From assembly GCF_029227915.1 (NCBI RefSeq), contig NC_079888.1, forward strand, positions 4,229,001 to 4,289,000: 60,000 bases of DNA, in the 5' to 3' direction. Origin of the DNA: Hydractinia symbiolongicarpus. Lineage: Eukaryota > Cnidaria > Hydrozoa > Anthoathecata > Hydractiniidae. Below the pieces are notes generated by a model. It was not told the DNA's origin, made no database searches, and saw nothing but the letters and a program-made list of their open reading frames with translations. Positions 1 to 10,375 of this stretch are shown piece after piece. Both the position numbers and the translations under genes were made by a program. Position 1 is the first letter of the stretch. Each line of letters opens with the position of its first letter.

Positions 1-359
1 GTAGCCACTGGTTTCTCGTGTTGAGAAGAAATGGAGAATTGTTTTTTCTAGATTCTTTAGCTCGCACTGCTCATCATTATGGTATAGAAAAAAAGTTAAA
101 AGAGATCGGAAATGTTATTTATTATCTTCATTTTCCTTTGCAAAGCCCTTGGTCTAGTGTTTGTGGAGAGTATTGTTTGACCTTCAGTTGCCTCTTATCA
201 GACTACACAGTTCAATTGAGTCAAATACTCAATCTCTTTTCCTGTGATTTGGAAGAAAATGATATGAAAGTGAAATATTTTGTATCAAGTGTTTTCCCTA
301 ATTACAAACAAAGCGATGATTACGCAGAGCATCAATATTGGGCAACACAACTAAGATAG
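1..359 (+). CDS. Clade CE cysteine protease (adenain/Ulp1-like), 3' part, Polinton-like element
   Basis: The frame is open to the left window edge, so the N-terminus is missing. Visible motifs in order: HWFLV (His codon 6-8), FLDSL (Asp codon 51-53), then LQSPWSSVCGEYC with Gln codon 141-143 and Cys codon 162-164. This His-Asp-Gln-Cys order and the Q-x(6)-C-G spacing are those of clade CE proteases (peptidase C5 adenain and C48 Ulp1). The SSVCGEYC context is closest to adenain-type proteases of Polinton/Maverick elements and relatives, where the enzyme processes capsid proteins. All four active-site positions are present. The stop is TAG at 357-359, followed by A-rich sequence with AATAAA-like repeats at 360-374. 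The next gene (818-1450) converges on it. A C48-type transposon protease is the alternative. Confidence 0.7.
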   Translation, partial: SHWFLVLRRNGELFFLDSLARTAHHYGIEKKLKEIGNVIYYLHFPLQSPWSSVCGEYCLTFSCLLSDYTVQLSQILNLFSCDLEENDMKVKYFVSSVFPNYKQSDDYAEHQYWATQLR

Positions 360-817
360 AAAAATAAATAAATAGAAAAAAAAAAAAAAAAAAATCTTAC
401 TTTTCTAAGAGTTCTTCGTAGTAGTTAATTTTTTCCAAGTTATGAATGACAATAAAAAAGTCCTTCGTTGACTTTTTCCAAGGTGTGATCAATAATAAGA
501 TCAATACCACAAAATACTTCTTCTCACTCTCAAAAGTTTTATTTTTTAATTTTATAAGATAGTGAATAAATATTAATATTGATAATTTCTATCAACACGA
601 CTAACCTCTGTGTAAGCAAACGCAGAATGACTGAAAAAAAGTCACTTCTTCAGTTCAAGTTTTTCGAAATAATTAGTAAAAACCTCACTTCTCATCATTG
701 TGTACTATTACTAACAGTTTTTGTGAGAAAAAATACAAATATCATAAATTGTTTATTTATTTATTTATTTATTTCCCTACAAACAAATGTAATAATATAT
801 ACAAATTCCTTGTTTAC
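360..817. other. AT-rich intergenic between convergent genes
   Basis: Contains an A-run at 375-394, a short TTTA tract near 750-773 that also supplies TTTATT (AATAAA on the minus strand), and no convincing coding frame. It probably holds both polyadenylation regions of the convergent pair. Confidence 0.5.
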
Positions 818-1450
818 TCAAAAGAAATTGTCTGTAGCAGTCACCTTGACTTTATTCATCAAAAATCCAGCATTTTCTCCAGAAACAAAATCGAATCTAT
901 TGTTAATGTACTTCAATAACCTTACAGCTTCCGACACAAATAAATATACCCCGCTAATTATCTCGCCATTACTGTAGTTGAATAAAGTTATCTTTGGATA
1001 TTTTCCATCTGCCATTACTCCAATACGAACGGATGTATTCGTCTTCGATGTACCAAGAGTCTCAATGTTGATACATAACAGTTTACTGTTAGTCTTTTTA
1101 GTTTTCTCATTTCGAAGTTCGAGATTATAATCAGCTTTACTTGAATATTCGCTCCAAATTGATAAAACGTTATCAAAAATTTTATCCTCAACATAACAAG
1201 ACTTTGCTCTCAAAGTGGTTTCTTGAGCATGAATCAGCTTTATCATCGAAAAAAATATATCTTGAATTGACTTGATACCTTTCATTCCAAAAACAGCAAA
1301 CTGATCATCTCCATAGCAGGAACGAACGATACAAGTGTCTTCTGGATCACCTTCTCTAGCATATACTACTTTTTGATTCGATAGACTCTTTGCAAACTGT
1401 TTACCTCCAGTTAAAAAACGCTGTGTACCATCAGAGAGTTTAGTAGCCAT
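818..1450 (-). CDS. Unknown 210-aa protein next to the clade CE protease
   Basis: I do not recognise the family. The frame is uninterrupted for 210 codons from an ATG at 1450-1448 (start MATKLSDGTQ) in an AAGATGGCT context; a TTG two codons further upstream is a less likely start. There are no obvious membrane segments or Cys/His clusters. The protein is mixed in composition, with several alternating hydrophobic stretches in the C-terminal half (for example SVRIGVMADG) suggestive of beta structure. It converges on the protease gene with about 460 bp between stops, as in compact virus-like elements, and a TATA-type box lies about 50 bp upstream. I infer that it is a structural or accessory gene of the same Polinton-like element. 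A host single-exon gene cannot be excluded. Confidence 0.5.
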   Translation of the reverse strand: MATKLSDGTQRFLTGGKQFAKSLSNQKVVYAREGDPEDTCIVRSCYGDDQFAVFGMKGIKSIQDIFFSMIKLIHAQETTLRAKSCYVEDKIFDNVLSIWSEYSSKADYNLELRNEKTKKTNSKLLCINIETLGTSKTNTSVRIGVMADGKYPKITLFNYSNGEIISGVYLFVSEAVRLLKYINNRFDFVSGENAGFLMNKVKVTATDNFF

Positions 1451-1500
1451 CTTCAAATAAGTGTAATTTACAGATGATACATTTTTTGAGGGAGGAAGAG

Positions 1501-1510
1501 TCTTTTTATA
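1501..1510 (-). promoter_or_regulatory. TATA-like box of the 210-aa gene
   Basis: The minus strand reads TATAAAAAGA, with its centre about 55 bp upstream of the ATG at 1450. Spacing and sequence suit a TATA promoter with a short leader. It is only a motif match. Confidence 0.35.
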
Positions 1511-1660
1511 GGGTAATTCGCTAGCTAAAATACCTAGCTATATAAGAACAATACCCTGAATACCCCTGCCTAGCCAACATTAGAACAAGGTACTTATCCA
1601 AGGAAAATTTTAATTATCTAGCCAGCGAATCTAGTTGGTCAGTACCAGGAAAAATACTGG

Positions 1661-1925
1661 AACAATAGAAGCTGCATACCTTAGGGATCTAGCTTTAATA
1701 ACTTAGCTAGCAAATCTTGCAGCCAGGTGTGCCAGGAAGCTAGGTAACCAACATGACAATAGGACAATAGAAGCTGCATACCTTAGGGACCTAGCTTTAA
1801 TTACCTAGCTAGCAAATCTAGCTGGCCAGGTGCGCCAGGAAGCTAGGTAATCAACAAAACAATAGAACAATAGAAGCTGCATACCTTAGGGACCTAGCTT
1901 TAATTACTTTGGGACCTAGCTATAA
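1661..1925. repeat. Minisatellite, ~102-bp unit, about 2.6 copies
   Basis: The phrase ACAATAGAAGCTGCATACC recurs at 1662, 1764 and 1867, giving periods of 102 and 103 bp. Each unit continues with CTTAGGGAYCTAGCTTTAAT and a TAGCTAG-rich part. The third unit is cut after about 55 bp. Flanks at 1510-1660 and 1925-1960 have related CTAGCTAG words, so the array may be older and longer than its clear part. Confidence 0.8.
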
Positions 1926-4130
1926 ACTAGCTAGGGTAATTACCTGGAGATAATTACTCTCCATTGTTTAAGATAATTGCTTTCTTTTGTTCCAGAAACC
2001 TCATTTGCTATCTACTCACCTACCCTGCAGATAAGATACTTCAGTGCAGCTTACTGTATTTTTAACCTTTTCACATTGTGGACGATCTAAAGCAATTGAC
2101 TGCATCTATATTGCGTGATACTTGTCTTATCTTATAAAGCAAAAAAGTGTAGCACCTTTCGTTTTCGCTTTGGATATGTTTTTAGTGTTGTCTTTGGAAC
2201 GGCAACAGACTTTTTGGCATCCGTCTGTGAAAAAAGTAATTTTAAGTTTAAAAACGCAATCACCTTTATACCATGATTTTCGTATAATTAAGAAAGACAA
2301 GCAAAGAATGGATCAAACTTACTTTCTTTCTACATTTTCTTTATTTTTGTTGTAGAAATTATCAATTCTATTGTGTCCCCTTTCAAAATATCCATAAAAT
2401 CTGACAATTCCTTTGGTTTCAGGCTATTGTTTTTGCTTACCCACTTGATAATATCATCTTTACAGGGCATAGTTTTTTTTATTCTTAAAGATTGCAGATG
2501 TAAGTTTTTTCAACCTTTTTTTTAACTTCTGCAAAGACCTTTTCACCATATATTGTGGATGTTTTATAACGGTAATTGGTAAACACCATTATCCAGGATA
2601 TTCTTTGCTAGTGTGGGCTTCTTTGACATCCAAAACCATGAGTGCTATCAGGTTTGATGATCTTAACCCATTCATTATGCACAGGTTGGTAATCAGATTG
2701 TCTCTAACATGCTGACAAAACCGTTTTGTAGGTTTTTCTCAGACTTAGCGACCCTTTCAATACTTTTCACAAGACCCTGCACAAAATTTTAGCTTTGCAT
2801 TGCTGTTTCTGCACATTCGTGTTATTGGTATAGTAAGGAAATGATTTAATTTTATCAAATAACTGTTTCTTTGTTTGTTATATTATCCAAGTTTAAGACT
2901 TCAGACATGGTTGTTTAGCATTCAATTATTATTATTATTTGTAGTAGTAGTATATTCATGAAAGAACATTCATGTTGCAAATTTTAATAACTTGGCCAGG
3001 AATGACATAATTACGTTATGGACAAATACTAGATGTTGCATATAAAAATAAAATGTCTCGGATACACCTTGAAATAAAGGGAATGACTATTCAGGTCATT
3101 TTGAAATATTATTGTCAAACCACCAACATCGTCTAAAGACAAGCTTTGTCATCACACTACGTGCTTTGTTACTCTTAATCTCTTCAGTCTCATACTTTAA
3201 AATTTAACTTTTGAAATCTGGATTTGTCGGTGACGTTTGAGTAATTTTAACATTAATGTACCTTAGAAGCAGTATTTCTGCCCTACAAAAGGGTTGCACT
3301 TTGACAATCAGGGTTATTTTTCATTTTTTCATGGTTAAAGAGTTATTTTTTAATAATTTTTGGCGGTTAAATTGTTTTTTAATATCAGCACCTCTTTAAT
3401 GTTGAGTGAACATGTTGTTAAGTAATGTCAGCTAGGCGTATTAAAAGCAGGAACAGTGAACCGATTTCAATGCATATTTAGACTGTTTATATAGCCCGAA
3501 AAAAAGTTGTTCGCTATAATGTTTGGCATAGATATGCGTCAGACATTATTTGAACTGATTGCAAATTCTCTTTTAGTATATCCAGGTGCACACTGAGAAT
3601 TTGGAGTTTAATCAAGAGCTTATAAAAAAGCAACGTAGAAAATCTGGCCGTTTTGTTATATGCACAAATTTAAAAAAACAACAAAATAACTTAGTGTTTC
3701 AAAAATCTACATCTAAAGTTAATTTGTTTTCTTATGAGTTTTTTCAACTTTTCCAAATAGCTTATAAAATTGAAGAACCCAAACTAAGTTTCACAAATGA
3801 GGCAGATGTGGTTTAAAAAGTAATATAGCTCTTTTTTTCTAGAGAGAGGAGCAAAACCTCTAAAATTTAAATTATGACACTTAACTGGTCGAGTTTATCA
3901 TTGTGCGTACACTTTGTAATTGATTCCATTTGAGTTGTGAGCTGCCTTTTTTACAATCAGTGAGAATACAAGAGTAATATAGAAAAATGTTGAACAGATT
4001 CGATAAATTTATAAACAAAGCAAGAAAAGTAAAAAATCACATGAATTAATAAATTTTTTCTTCACAAAGAAGTTACCAAAAAAATCTTCGAAATGCTTAT
4101 TGCCATATTTATCGATTTCTGCACCTTTCT
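1926..4130. other. No recognisable gene
   Basis: Short open frames occur at 2122-2355 and 3586-3816 (+), but neither resembles a family I know and both are within chance length for this composition. The minus strand of 2300-2800 has fragments of coding-like sequence in shifting frames, perhaps a decayed transposon gene. There is a small TTA/GTAGTAG run near 2929-2952. Nothing else was supported. Confidence 0.4.
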
Positions 4131-4543
4131 AAGAGTTGGGTTCCAGGACTACCTTTCTTAGCCCTGGGCTCTGTGTCAGTAGGTAAAAGTAACAACGATA
4201 CGATTTGTAGTTGTCAACTCTCCTTTTTTCAACGTTTAACAGTTATTGCTTTTGACTTTTGACTTTTTTGAATGCGGCTGGTGTCTTGCAAGAGGCGAGG
4301 GATGCTTACTCAGGGGCCTGCACCAGATCCCAAGCATGAGTGAATTTTACCAATCTTTATGTTTCCGCATTCATAGGTGTTTGTTTCGGTACAGCCGAAA
4401 TCCATTAGCTTTTGTAAAGGGGAGAATACAGAAGTTCTTCAGTTGCTTCTTATTCTTTAGAGAGAAACCTCCTTTCTTTCATTAGCATTTCTGTCTAAAA
4501 AGGCTAGTTATATCTGCATTGTGGTATAGTTACTCTTATTCTC
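4131..4543 (+). repeat. Dispersed repeat D, copy 1
   Basis: Shares long stretches with 24730-25015 and 34207-34637. Shared words include TTAGCCCTGGGCTCTGTGTC, GGCTGGTGTCTTGCA, CCAGATCCCAAGCATGAGTG and a common right end near GTTACTCYTATTCTC. The middle can fold: GGTGTCTTGCAGG with CCTGCACC, and AATGTGG with CCACATT. The left side is truncated relative to the copy at 33980. Non-coding; a non-autonomous element or a LINE tail is likely. Confidence 0.75.
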
Positions 4544-4612
4544 ATTAATTATCTTCTTAACATAATTTAAAAAGTCCTACACGCAATCTCATTTGTTGAG
4601 TAAGTCTGTTGT

Positions 4613-4677
4613 ACCAGGGCCTTGTACACGTTTTTTCCTTATATCAAAAAACGCTACAGGTCCTGGAATCGAGGTTG
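4613..4677 (-). mobile_element. Small MITE-like element with Academ-type end
   Basis: The right end read on the minus strand is CAACCTCGATTCCAGGACC, close to the terminus of the Academ-like transposon at 26141 (CAACCTCGTTCCCAGGGC). ACCAGGGCC and GGTCCTGG form short inverted repeats about 45 bp apart. I saw no clear target duplication. Confidence 0.35.
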
Positions 4678-5860
4678 AAATATAAATATCAAACGTGGAA
4701 ATAAAAAAATGTTATATTTAAGTAACGGTAATCTCTTAAATTGAAAGCAATATGACATGCACTCATGTGAAGCGCGAAGACGACCAATCAGTTCAAAAAC
4801 TTTATATTCTTCAAAAATCATATCTCACCATATGTAATATTTAAATGTCGAAGGATATACCCAACCCTTCCTAACGGCAGATTGTGGTTCGACTTGGATG
4901 GAAATTTAAACACCGCAAAACCTCCGCCAAAGAATTAAGCTTTTATGTTGTGACGTTTTTATTTTTTGCACTTGTGAGAGTTATTTATATCTGGAAGATA
5001 TTCAGTCTTGATCGATTATCAATGGGGTTACTTTTGTGTAAGTGTAAGGACGCGTTTAGGTAAACAACTCAGAAATTTTAAGTTAGTTTTGTGACGTGTG
5101 TAAAACATAGAAAGTAGGCAAGTATTAGTCTTATTACTTGTCACAAAACATATCGTATTTTGGTGTCGTTTTAAATGGTAAACTGAAGAACTAAAGGTTA
5201 CAAGACTAAAAACTCAAAAAGAAATGTTAAAATAAATGCTCAAAATATGTTACATCTGGAAAATGCTTTATTTCTTCTTGTTCTCAACTGTATGTGTATT
5301 TCTGAAAAACCTTAGAGCCATCTAAGGCCATTTTAATTCGATCATCTGTCTTTTGCCCACTTGTGATTATATGGCCTCATTGCTAACGAATTTACTCAAT
5401 TTCTTTTTCCGAAAACGTTTTTCGTGAGGCAATATTACTGGATGCAACAGCAGATGGCTGCGTCCCTGCTACATTAGTCTACAAATAATAAAGAAAGTAA
5501 ATCATCTAAGTCGGGTTTTTCCATTTTATGATAACATTCGTAAAACACTATGAAATATTTCAAACTTCCTGTGATTTAGAGTCATCATTAAGGTTCAGAT
5601 CTGATTCCACATTATCAGTCTGTTCTTAACCGATTTTAAAAACTGAAAAATGTTAAAAACATATCTAAATATGTATATAATGTAAGCATGTTCGCTATAG
5701 GAGAGTGTAGGGAGGACACACAGTCGAAGAGAGTATCAAGTGCGCAGGACTGTCGACGTTTGGGCACTCTGAAAAACAAAACAAAATATGACGCATGTGG
5801 TTAAAACTAAAAATATTTAAACACTTAAGATCGAGAAAATAAAGAATCGTGAGACGCGCA
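4678..5860. other. No recognisable gene
   Basis: AT-rich sequence without open frames of note or visible repeats, apart from short A/T runs. I see nothing that can be supported. Confidence 0.4.
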
Positions 5861-5869
5861 AAGCTGTGG

Positions 5870-6185
5870 CAGGAGGAGAAGTTAAGGTGAATAGAAAGGT
5901 CTTTGCAGCAAACTAACGAAGTTTCGTCTCGAACACTCTTGTTAAGGTTATTATAAATGACCAGATTCAGTGCAGACCCTAGGCAATATAATGAGAGAAT
6001 TATTTCCCCCAGTTATTTTACAATGGTGTGATTGGTAAAATATTCTCGAAAGTTTTCAGGATTAAGCCCATCCAAGCATTTAAAAACGTCTACTGCACAA
6101 CGTAATTTCATTTCCTTATTCACGGATCTCCAGGGGTAGCATTACGCCCATAGACAATACAATTCGCTCGATCCTGAAGGTATTG
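5870..6185 (-). pseudogene. LINE reverse transcriptase, C-terminal fragment
   Basis: On the minus strand LQDRANCIVYGR is followed, after a frame change, by VFKCLDGLNPENFREYF. This matches the C-terminal end of CR1/Jockey-type LINE proteins (an LQNRAARIV-like motif, then a KCLNGLAPEYL-like motif). Frames shift at least twice and stops are present, so it is a dead fragment. No RT catalytic motif is left. It points away from the + strand USP-LINE that starts at about 6215. Confidence 0.5.
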
Positions 6186-6214
6186 TAGTCTTATGTGGTC
6201 TTTGTAGACAAACA

Positions 6215-7425
6215 AGTTAGAGCAATGAAATTTTCTGTTTTCATTAGGAAATGGTTAAAACTACATCATTCAATTTCCAACATTTCCTTATATTCCTCGA
6301 CATCGCCTTGTCTGTCTTGCATCTGTTCTCATATCTGCCAAAATCAGTGGACATCTGTTACTAAGAGATTCTGTCGACCCTTGTGTGTCTAATTGCGTAC
6401 CAGATTTGAAAGCTGGAAATTGGAGAGTTAGTGAGGCAGTTCTTTCGGCGGATAGTCAGCTCAATTTCACATAGATTCTAGGTTTGCATCAGACTGGTTG
6501 AGCTGGCTTAGGGCTCTTAGACCACAAAAATATACCACCAAAAAGCACTTATGCTTACCGAAAGCTTGTTTCCAATATCATTGGAGAAAATGACGAAGAT
6601 ATTTACCATGCCAGAGCTGTACAGTTGCATTTGCAAGGCAATTGGACAAAATGGTGCTTTTATGTGAAAAATGATTTATCTTGGAGAACAATTCTTTCAC
6701 TGCCACAATGTCTAACTTCCTTTTGTATAGGGGCAACCTACGACACCCTTCCCTCTCCAACCAATCTTGTGAGATGGAGAGTTGAGAAAGACAAAAGTTG
6801 CATTCTGTGCAAGAAACCATCCTCAAATGTCTCTCACATATTGGGTGCCTGTAGGACTTCCCTTACGCAGGATAGATACACATACCGTCATGACTCGGTT
6901 TTAATAGTTTTGGTTAAGGCATTAAAAGATTTTTTGGTATCATATGAACCTCTTAAGGTTTCCAAGTGCAACAAAATTAAATTCATTCCGGCCGGTCAAT
7001 CACCATCTAAGAAGAGGAATACAAAGTGTCCAGGTCTTCTTCACCTTGCTTCCGATTGGGAAATACTGTCAGATTTAGATTCCGTTTTAGTTGTTCCACC
7101 ATACATTGCAATAACACAACTACGCCCAGACGTGTTATTAATATCCAGTTCTTCCAAAACTGTAATTATGTTAGAACTGACTTGTCCATGTGAAGAGAAC
7201 ACGGAATATTGGCACAAACGAAAGCTTAGCAAATATTCTTCACTTTGTTATGCTATGAATAACAATGGATGGATCGTGCATTTCTTTGCCATTGAGGTGG
7301 GTGCAAGGGGTTTCTGTTCAGAATCAGTAAGGACCTGTTTTCGTCGCCTTGGTTTCCCTAACAAGCCTTTACGTTCCCTATTAAAATCCCTAACTTTTAC
7401 CTCCATGAGCGCTTCTTTTTGGTTT
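6215..7425 (+). pseudogene. RT thumb, zinc knuckle and restriction-like endonuclease of the USP-LINE
   Basis: From 6625 one frame stays open to 7480. In order: GNWTKWCFYVKND (thumb); the zinc knuckle CILCKKPSSNVSHILGAC (C-x2-C-x9-H-x4-C); RHDSVLIVL; then the endonuclease with RPDVLL and ELTCPCEEN separated by about 14 residues, and a KRKLSKY basic segment. The PD...E...K layout is that of the restriction-like endonuclease that nicks the target in R2/NeSL/Hero-type LINEs. The section 6215-6620 has shifted frames and stops (RT C-terminal half). The frame passes from RLE into FTSMSASF and is then joined by deletion to STMHPTF of the USP part in the wrong frame. Not functional as a full protein, but the RLE itself has no stop. 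Confidence 0.85.
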
Positions 7426-7906
7426 TATAGCACCATGCATCCAACTTTCTCTGCACCCTACATTACAATCTTCCTTAGATAATTTCTTTGAAAGCGAGGA
7501 GTTGTCAGACACCAAGGCCTACTTCTGCTATATTTGCAACGCTCATCAAACTGCTCTAGTTGAAAAAGAGGTAGTGTCATGCGGTTCCCATCTCATTTTA
7601 CAGCTAAAACGTTTTGCCAGTGCCAACGGCCTTGCGTCAAAAATTGCCTCTCGTATTACTGCTTACCCTGGTACACTTTCCATACCTTTTACCGCAGATG
7701 GAGAAGGGAAATTTCGTAAAAATTTTCAATTAAGGGCTATTATCAACTATTGCGGCAACTTAAATAATGGTCACTACACAACCATAGCCTTTGACCAAAT
7801 GGTTCACAGGTGGATACATTGCAACGATAAAGCAGTAATTTTCTGTGATGACCGCCTTATTAACAGTCGCGAGTCATATGTTTTGTTTTTAGAAGAGCTG
7901 AGGTAA
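7426..7906 (+). pseudogene. USP (peptidase C19) domain, C-terminal half
   Basis: From 7502 the frame is clean to the TAA at 7904-7906. Seen: a CYIC...CNAHQTAL zinc-ribbon-like segment, LILQLKRF (the typical USP LKRF motif), the His box NNGHYTTIAFDQ, then WIHCNDKAVIF and SYVLFLEEL. These are the USP palm and His-box features of deubiquitinases. The Cys box is absent because of the internal deletion, so this copy cannot encode an active protease. See 37093-38301 and 51899-52961 for the N-terminal half. Confidence 0.85.
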
Positions 7907-7930
7907 AAATATTTTAACCAGAATGAGTCA

Positions 7931-8215
7931 GCAAGGGGGCTTGACTACACTCAGTCTTGTCTTTGGAGAGTGACGACTCCACTTATTACCCCAGTCAAAA
8001 ATAAAACAAAATCAAATAAAAATTAAGTTAGCAAGGGGGTTTGACTATACTAGGGTCTTGTCTTTGGAGAGTGACGACTCTACTTATTACGCCAGTTAAA
8101 AAAAAATAATAATAAAAAAATAAAAAAATAAAAAAGAAATATTAGCAGGGGGGTTTGATCACACATGATCTTGTCTTTGGAGAGTAACGACTCCACTTAT
8201 TACCTGAGTTGAAAA
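7931..8215 (+). repeat. Three tandem ~100-bp hairpin units in the LINE 3' UTR
   Basis: Units begin at 7931, 8031 and 8144 (GCAAGGGGG or GCAGGGGG). Each contains TCTTGTCTTTGGAGAGTRAC and GACTCCACTTATTACC; GGAG and CTCC can pair around the AGTGACGA loop. A-rich spacers of different length separate them. Other copies have two units (38327, 52925) or one (56164). Confidence 0.8.
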
Positions 8216-8269
8216 CAAAGAATAGCACAGTTGAACAGAAAGTGGTCAAAGTTAATTTTAGGAAGATAG

Positions 8270-8332
8270 GGATGTCTAGTTTCTGCTGATGACTGTCCGC
8301 GAACCTCTTCGAGGTGACCCAGCTAGACATCC
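8270..8332 (+). promoter_or_regulatory. Conserved branched RNA structure in LINE 3' UTR
   Basis: GGATGTCTAG (8270-8279) pairs perfectly with CTAGACATCC (8323-8332). The enclosed sequence holds a second perfect hairpin, ACCTC-TTC-GAGGT, and in most copies a CCG-TCCG-CGG hairpin. The same block is present at 22745, 38547, 44469, 53151 and 56294. It is a candidate recognition structure for the reverse transcriptase. Confidence 0.65.
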
Positions 8333-8494
8333 AGGGTACTTAGGTTCAGAAATATGGGTCGAAACCTACCTGCCCTTAGTTAAAGTTCTGTTCATCTTTT
8401 TAAATGTGTTTTGTCCTTTTTATTTTTTTTTATATTTTTTTAAATTAATTCCTTGTAAAAAGGGAGAATTGTGCTTTTTGAGGCATGTTCTCTA

Positions 8495-8588
8495 GCTAGA
8501 GGAGTACAACCTCTAGCTTATTTCCAAAGACCTAACAGGTCGAGTTCATCATTGCGGTGGCTTGCCACCTCTTTGTAAATTATTTTCT
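8495..8588 (+). promoter_or_regulatory. Three terminal hairpins and 3' terminus of the USP-LINE
   Basis: GCTAGAGG-AGTACAA-CCTCTAGC (8495-8517), GACC-TAACA-GGTC (8529-8541) and GGTGG-CTTG-CCACC (8556-8569) are followed by the shared 3' end TGTAAATTATTTTCT. The element has no poly-A tail, so these hairpins are the likely priming signal. Compensatory and wobble changes in other copies support pairing. Confidence 0.7.
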
Positions 8589-8800
8589 TCCTCTTCCATA
8601 TGCCAGTTTCAGAGAACTGTAATAATTTCTGAAGAGTTTTTCTAATGTGAGTGAAAAAAAACAGAAGCCGCTACAAATTTCTTCTTTATCTGTTGACAGA
8701 GTTCCATTAACAATAATTAATGGTTTATTCTCCGATTTTGCTTTGGATTTCCCGGTGCACTTTTTTATTCTTTGCCAGAATTGTTTAGGCTTTGTGATGG

Positions 8801-8802
8801 TT

Positions 8803-8873
<71 letters not shown>

Positions 8874-8876
8874 TTT
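8801..8876. repeat. (TTTA)n microsatellite, about 19 units
   Basis: Pure tetranucleotide tract at the left border of tandem unit 1. Equivalent tracts lie at 13917-13958 and 18889-18952, so each border of the duplicated unit has one. Confidence 0.95.
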
Positions 8877-8899
8877 GCAGATTCATGAATTGGACACTA

Positions 8900-9660
8900 C
8901 GTTCCCGAAATTAAAATCAAGGGAACAACTATTTTCATCTCTAAATACAGCTTGGGCAATGAAAACTCGGGTTGGTTGGGTTATTTTCAATTAGAACGTA
9001 ATTGTTGTTCTGAGTGAATTAATATTTAAAATAATTTTATGTCTTTGTGGCATCCGTGAACTATTTTCAATTTCGGGAACATCAATATTTATTTCGCCTA
9101 CCAAACCCCCGTCAAACGTTGGTATAGACCCTGAGAGCAAGCCCTTGATATGTTAACTAAAACGCATTTAATTCACCTAATTTCACCAACAACATCACTT
9201 ATCTATCTACAAAATACAGTTTTTTTGGAGAGCAGAATGTCCTCTGCAAGTATAACAAGGCAAGTCTTAGTTGCTCTTTTAAACCGCACCGAAAACCGTT
9301 TTCGTGACAGCACGATCTATAGCTTTATCTTCCTTTGCAACACTATGTTGAGACATCAATGGGCAAAAATGGTTACCTGGACATCCTCGCTAGTGTTATA
9401 TATCTAATACATATTAAGGGTGTCTCGTTTACCTCTAAAACGAGACAAAATCCGTATTTTCAATTTCGGGAACATGATGTTTTTGGAATGCGCGTTCCCA
9501 TAACACTGTCAAAGAAATTGTTTCAGCTTAAGATGATGTGATAAGTATTGCACGCCCGGGTTCTCAACTGTTGATATGCAGCAAAATTAAACTATGTATT
9601 TTTAAGTCCAAAATCGCGATAATCAAACTTTTCAATTTTCAATTTCGGGAACTATTTATT
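8900..9660. repeat. Left cluster of TTCGGGAAC motifs (unit 1)
   Basis: GTTCCCGAAATT near 8902, then CAATTTCGGGAAC near 9068, 9460 and 9640. Unit 2 repeats them at about +5082. The motifs do not occur in the middle of the unit, which fits subterminal transposase-binding repeats. Confidence 0.6.
9237..9407 (+). CDS. Small conserved open frame in unit 1 (hypothetical)
   Basis: A 56-codon frame beginning MSSASITRQV, identical over its length in unit 2 (14319-14489). No family recognised. There is a hydrophobic stretch in the middle (YSFIFLCNTML). It may be an exon or a chance frame; both units are recent duplicates, so identity is weak evidence of selection. Confidence 0.2.
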   Translation: MSSASITRQVLVALLNRTENRFRDSTIYSFIFLCNTMLRHQWAKMVTWTSSLVLYI

Positions 9661-10375
9661 ACTCATTTTAAGACGCGGCGCGGAACATAGTTTTCTTGTT
9701 ATTTCGTTTTATAGCTAAGTGTTTTTAGGATTTTTTAAATAAAACGCTACATTTCCTCTTGACACATCCTACGGAAAAAGATACCACTGAAAAACAACAA
9801 GAAAACTATCTAGAATGACTTCATTATTGCAAAAATGTATCTGCATCAGCGTACATATTGGCAGAAAGATGGGGTGTCGTAACTGTCAGCGGAATGTTGA
9901 GAATAAAAACATAAAATTCTTGGTTGCCCTGCTGCTGCCCAAGTCTTAAGAGATTATTAACAACATTCCAAAATTAGACCCAGAGTTCCACTACTGCCTG
10001 AAGAAAAATGATCGATAGTCAAGAACCGTACACGGAATCGGCACTAGATTTACTTTACTGTATGTGGTATATAAAATTAAAAGATTGCATGTTAGCGACT
10101 ACCTCTTCTTTGAGTAAAAACCGTGTATGTCTATAGAATGAATCCTGCACTATCGTGGTGATTAGTAAACCGTTAAACAGCCTGTGTCGCATTCGCTAAT
10201 ACGCAATCTAAATTCCCCGATAATAAAAGATCATTTTTAACGGCTGTTGTAACTAATGGAGGTGGAGACGTGACAAAAGCCGTGAGAAATAAGACATTGT
10301 TCTTTGCGAAGCGGATGCTGTTATATTTTCGATTAAAAATTGTTCATCATTGGTATAACATGGTTGTTACAATAC

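Larger units (their letters stand above)
6215..8588 (+). mobile_element. USP-LINE copy 1 (RLE non-LTR retrotransposon, 5'-truncated)
   Basis: Starts in the RT thumb region and runs through zinc knuckle, RLE, the second half of the USP domain and a full 3' UTR. It ends at TGTAAATTATTTTCT (8588) without a poly-A tail. Relative to the copy at 35010-38761 an internal stretch of about 600 bp (linker and N-terminal half of USP) is missing at about 7422. The 5' truncation and identical 3' end are typical of target-primed insertion. Confidence 0.85.

Noticed and set aside
7041-7232. Minus-strand frame opposite the RLE (also 53718-53909 on the + strand)
   Set aside because: Antisense shadow of the RLE coding sequence; it recurs in another copy just because the sense sequence is conserved.
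8282-8330. Hammerhead ribozyme in the LINE 3' UTR (CTGATGA core word)
   Set aside because: CTGATGA is present in most copies, but no GAAA follows the second stem, there is no matching cleavage-site stem, and the 53-kb copy has changed the core word.
8270-8332. HDV-like ribozyme as found at R2 5' ends
   Set aside because: The strand order of the stems is nested, not the double pseudoknot of HDV-type ribozymes, and the position is the 3' UTR.
8647-8994. Open frame of 115 codons across the TTTA tract
   Set aside because: Its length comes from the stop-free TTTA repeat; the flanks show no family or splice signals.
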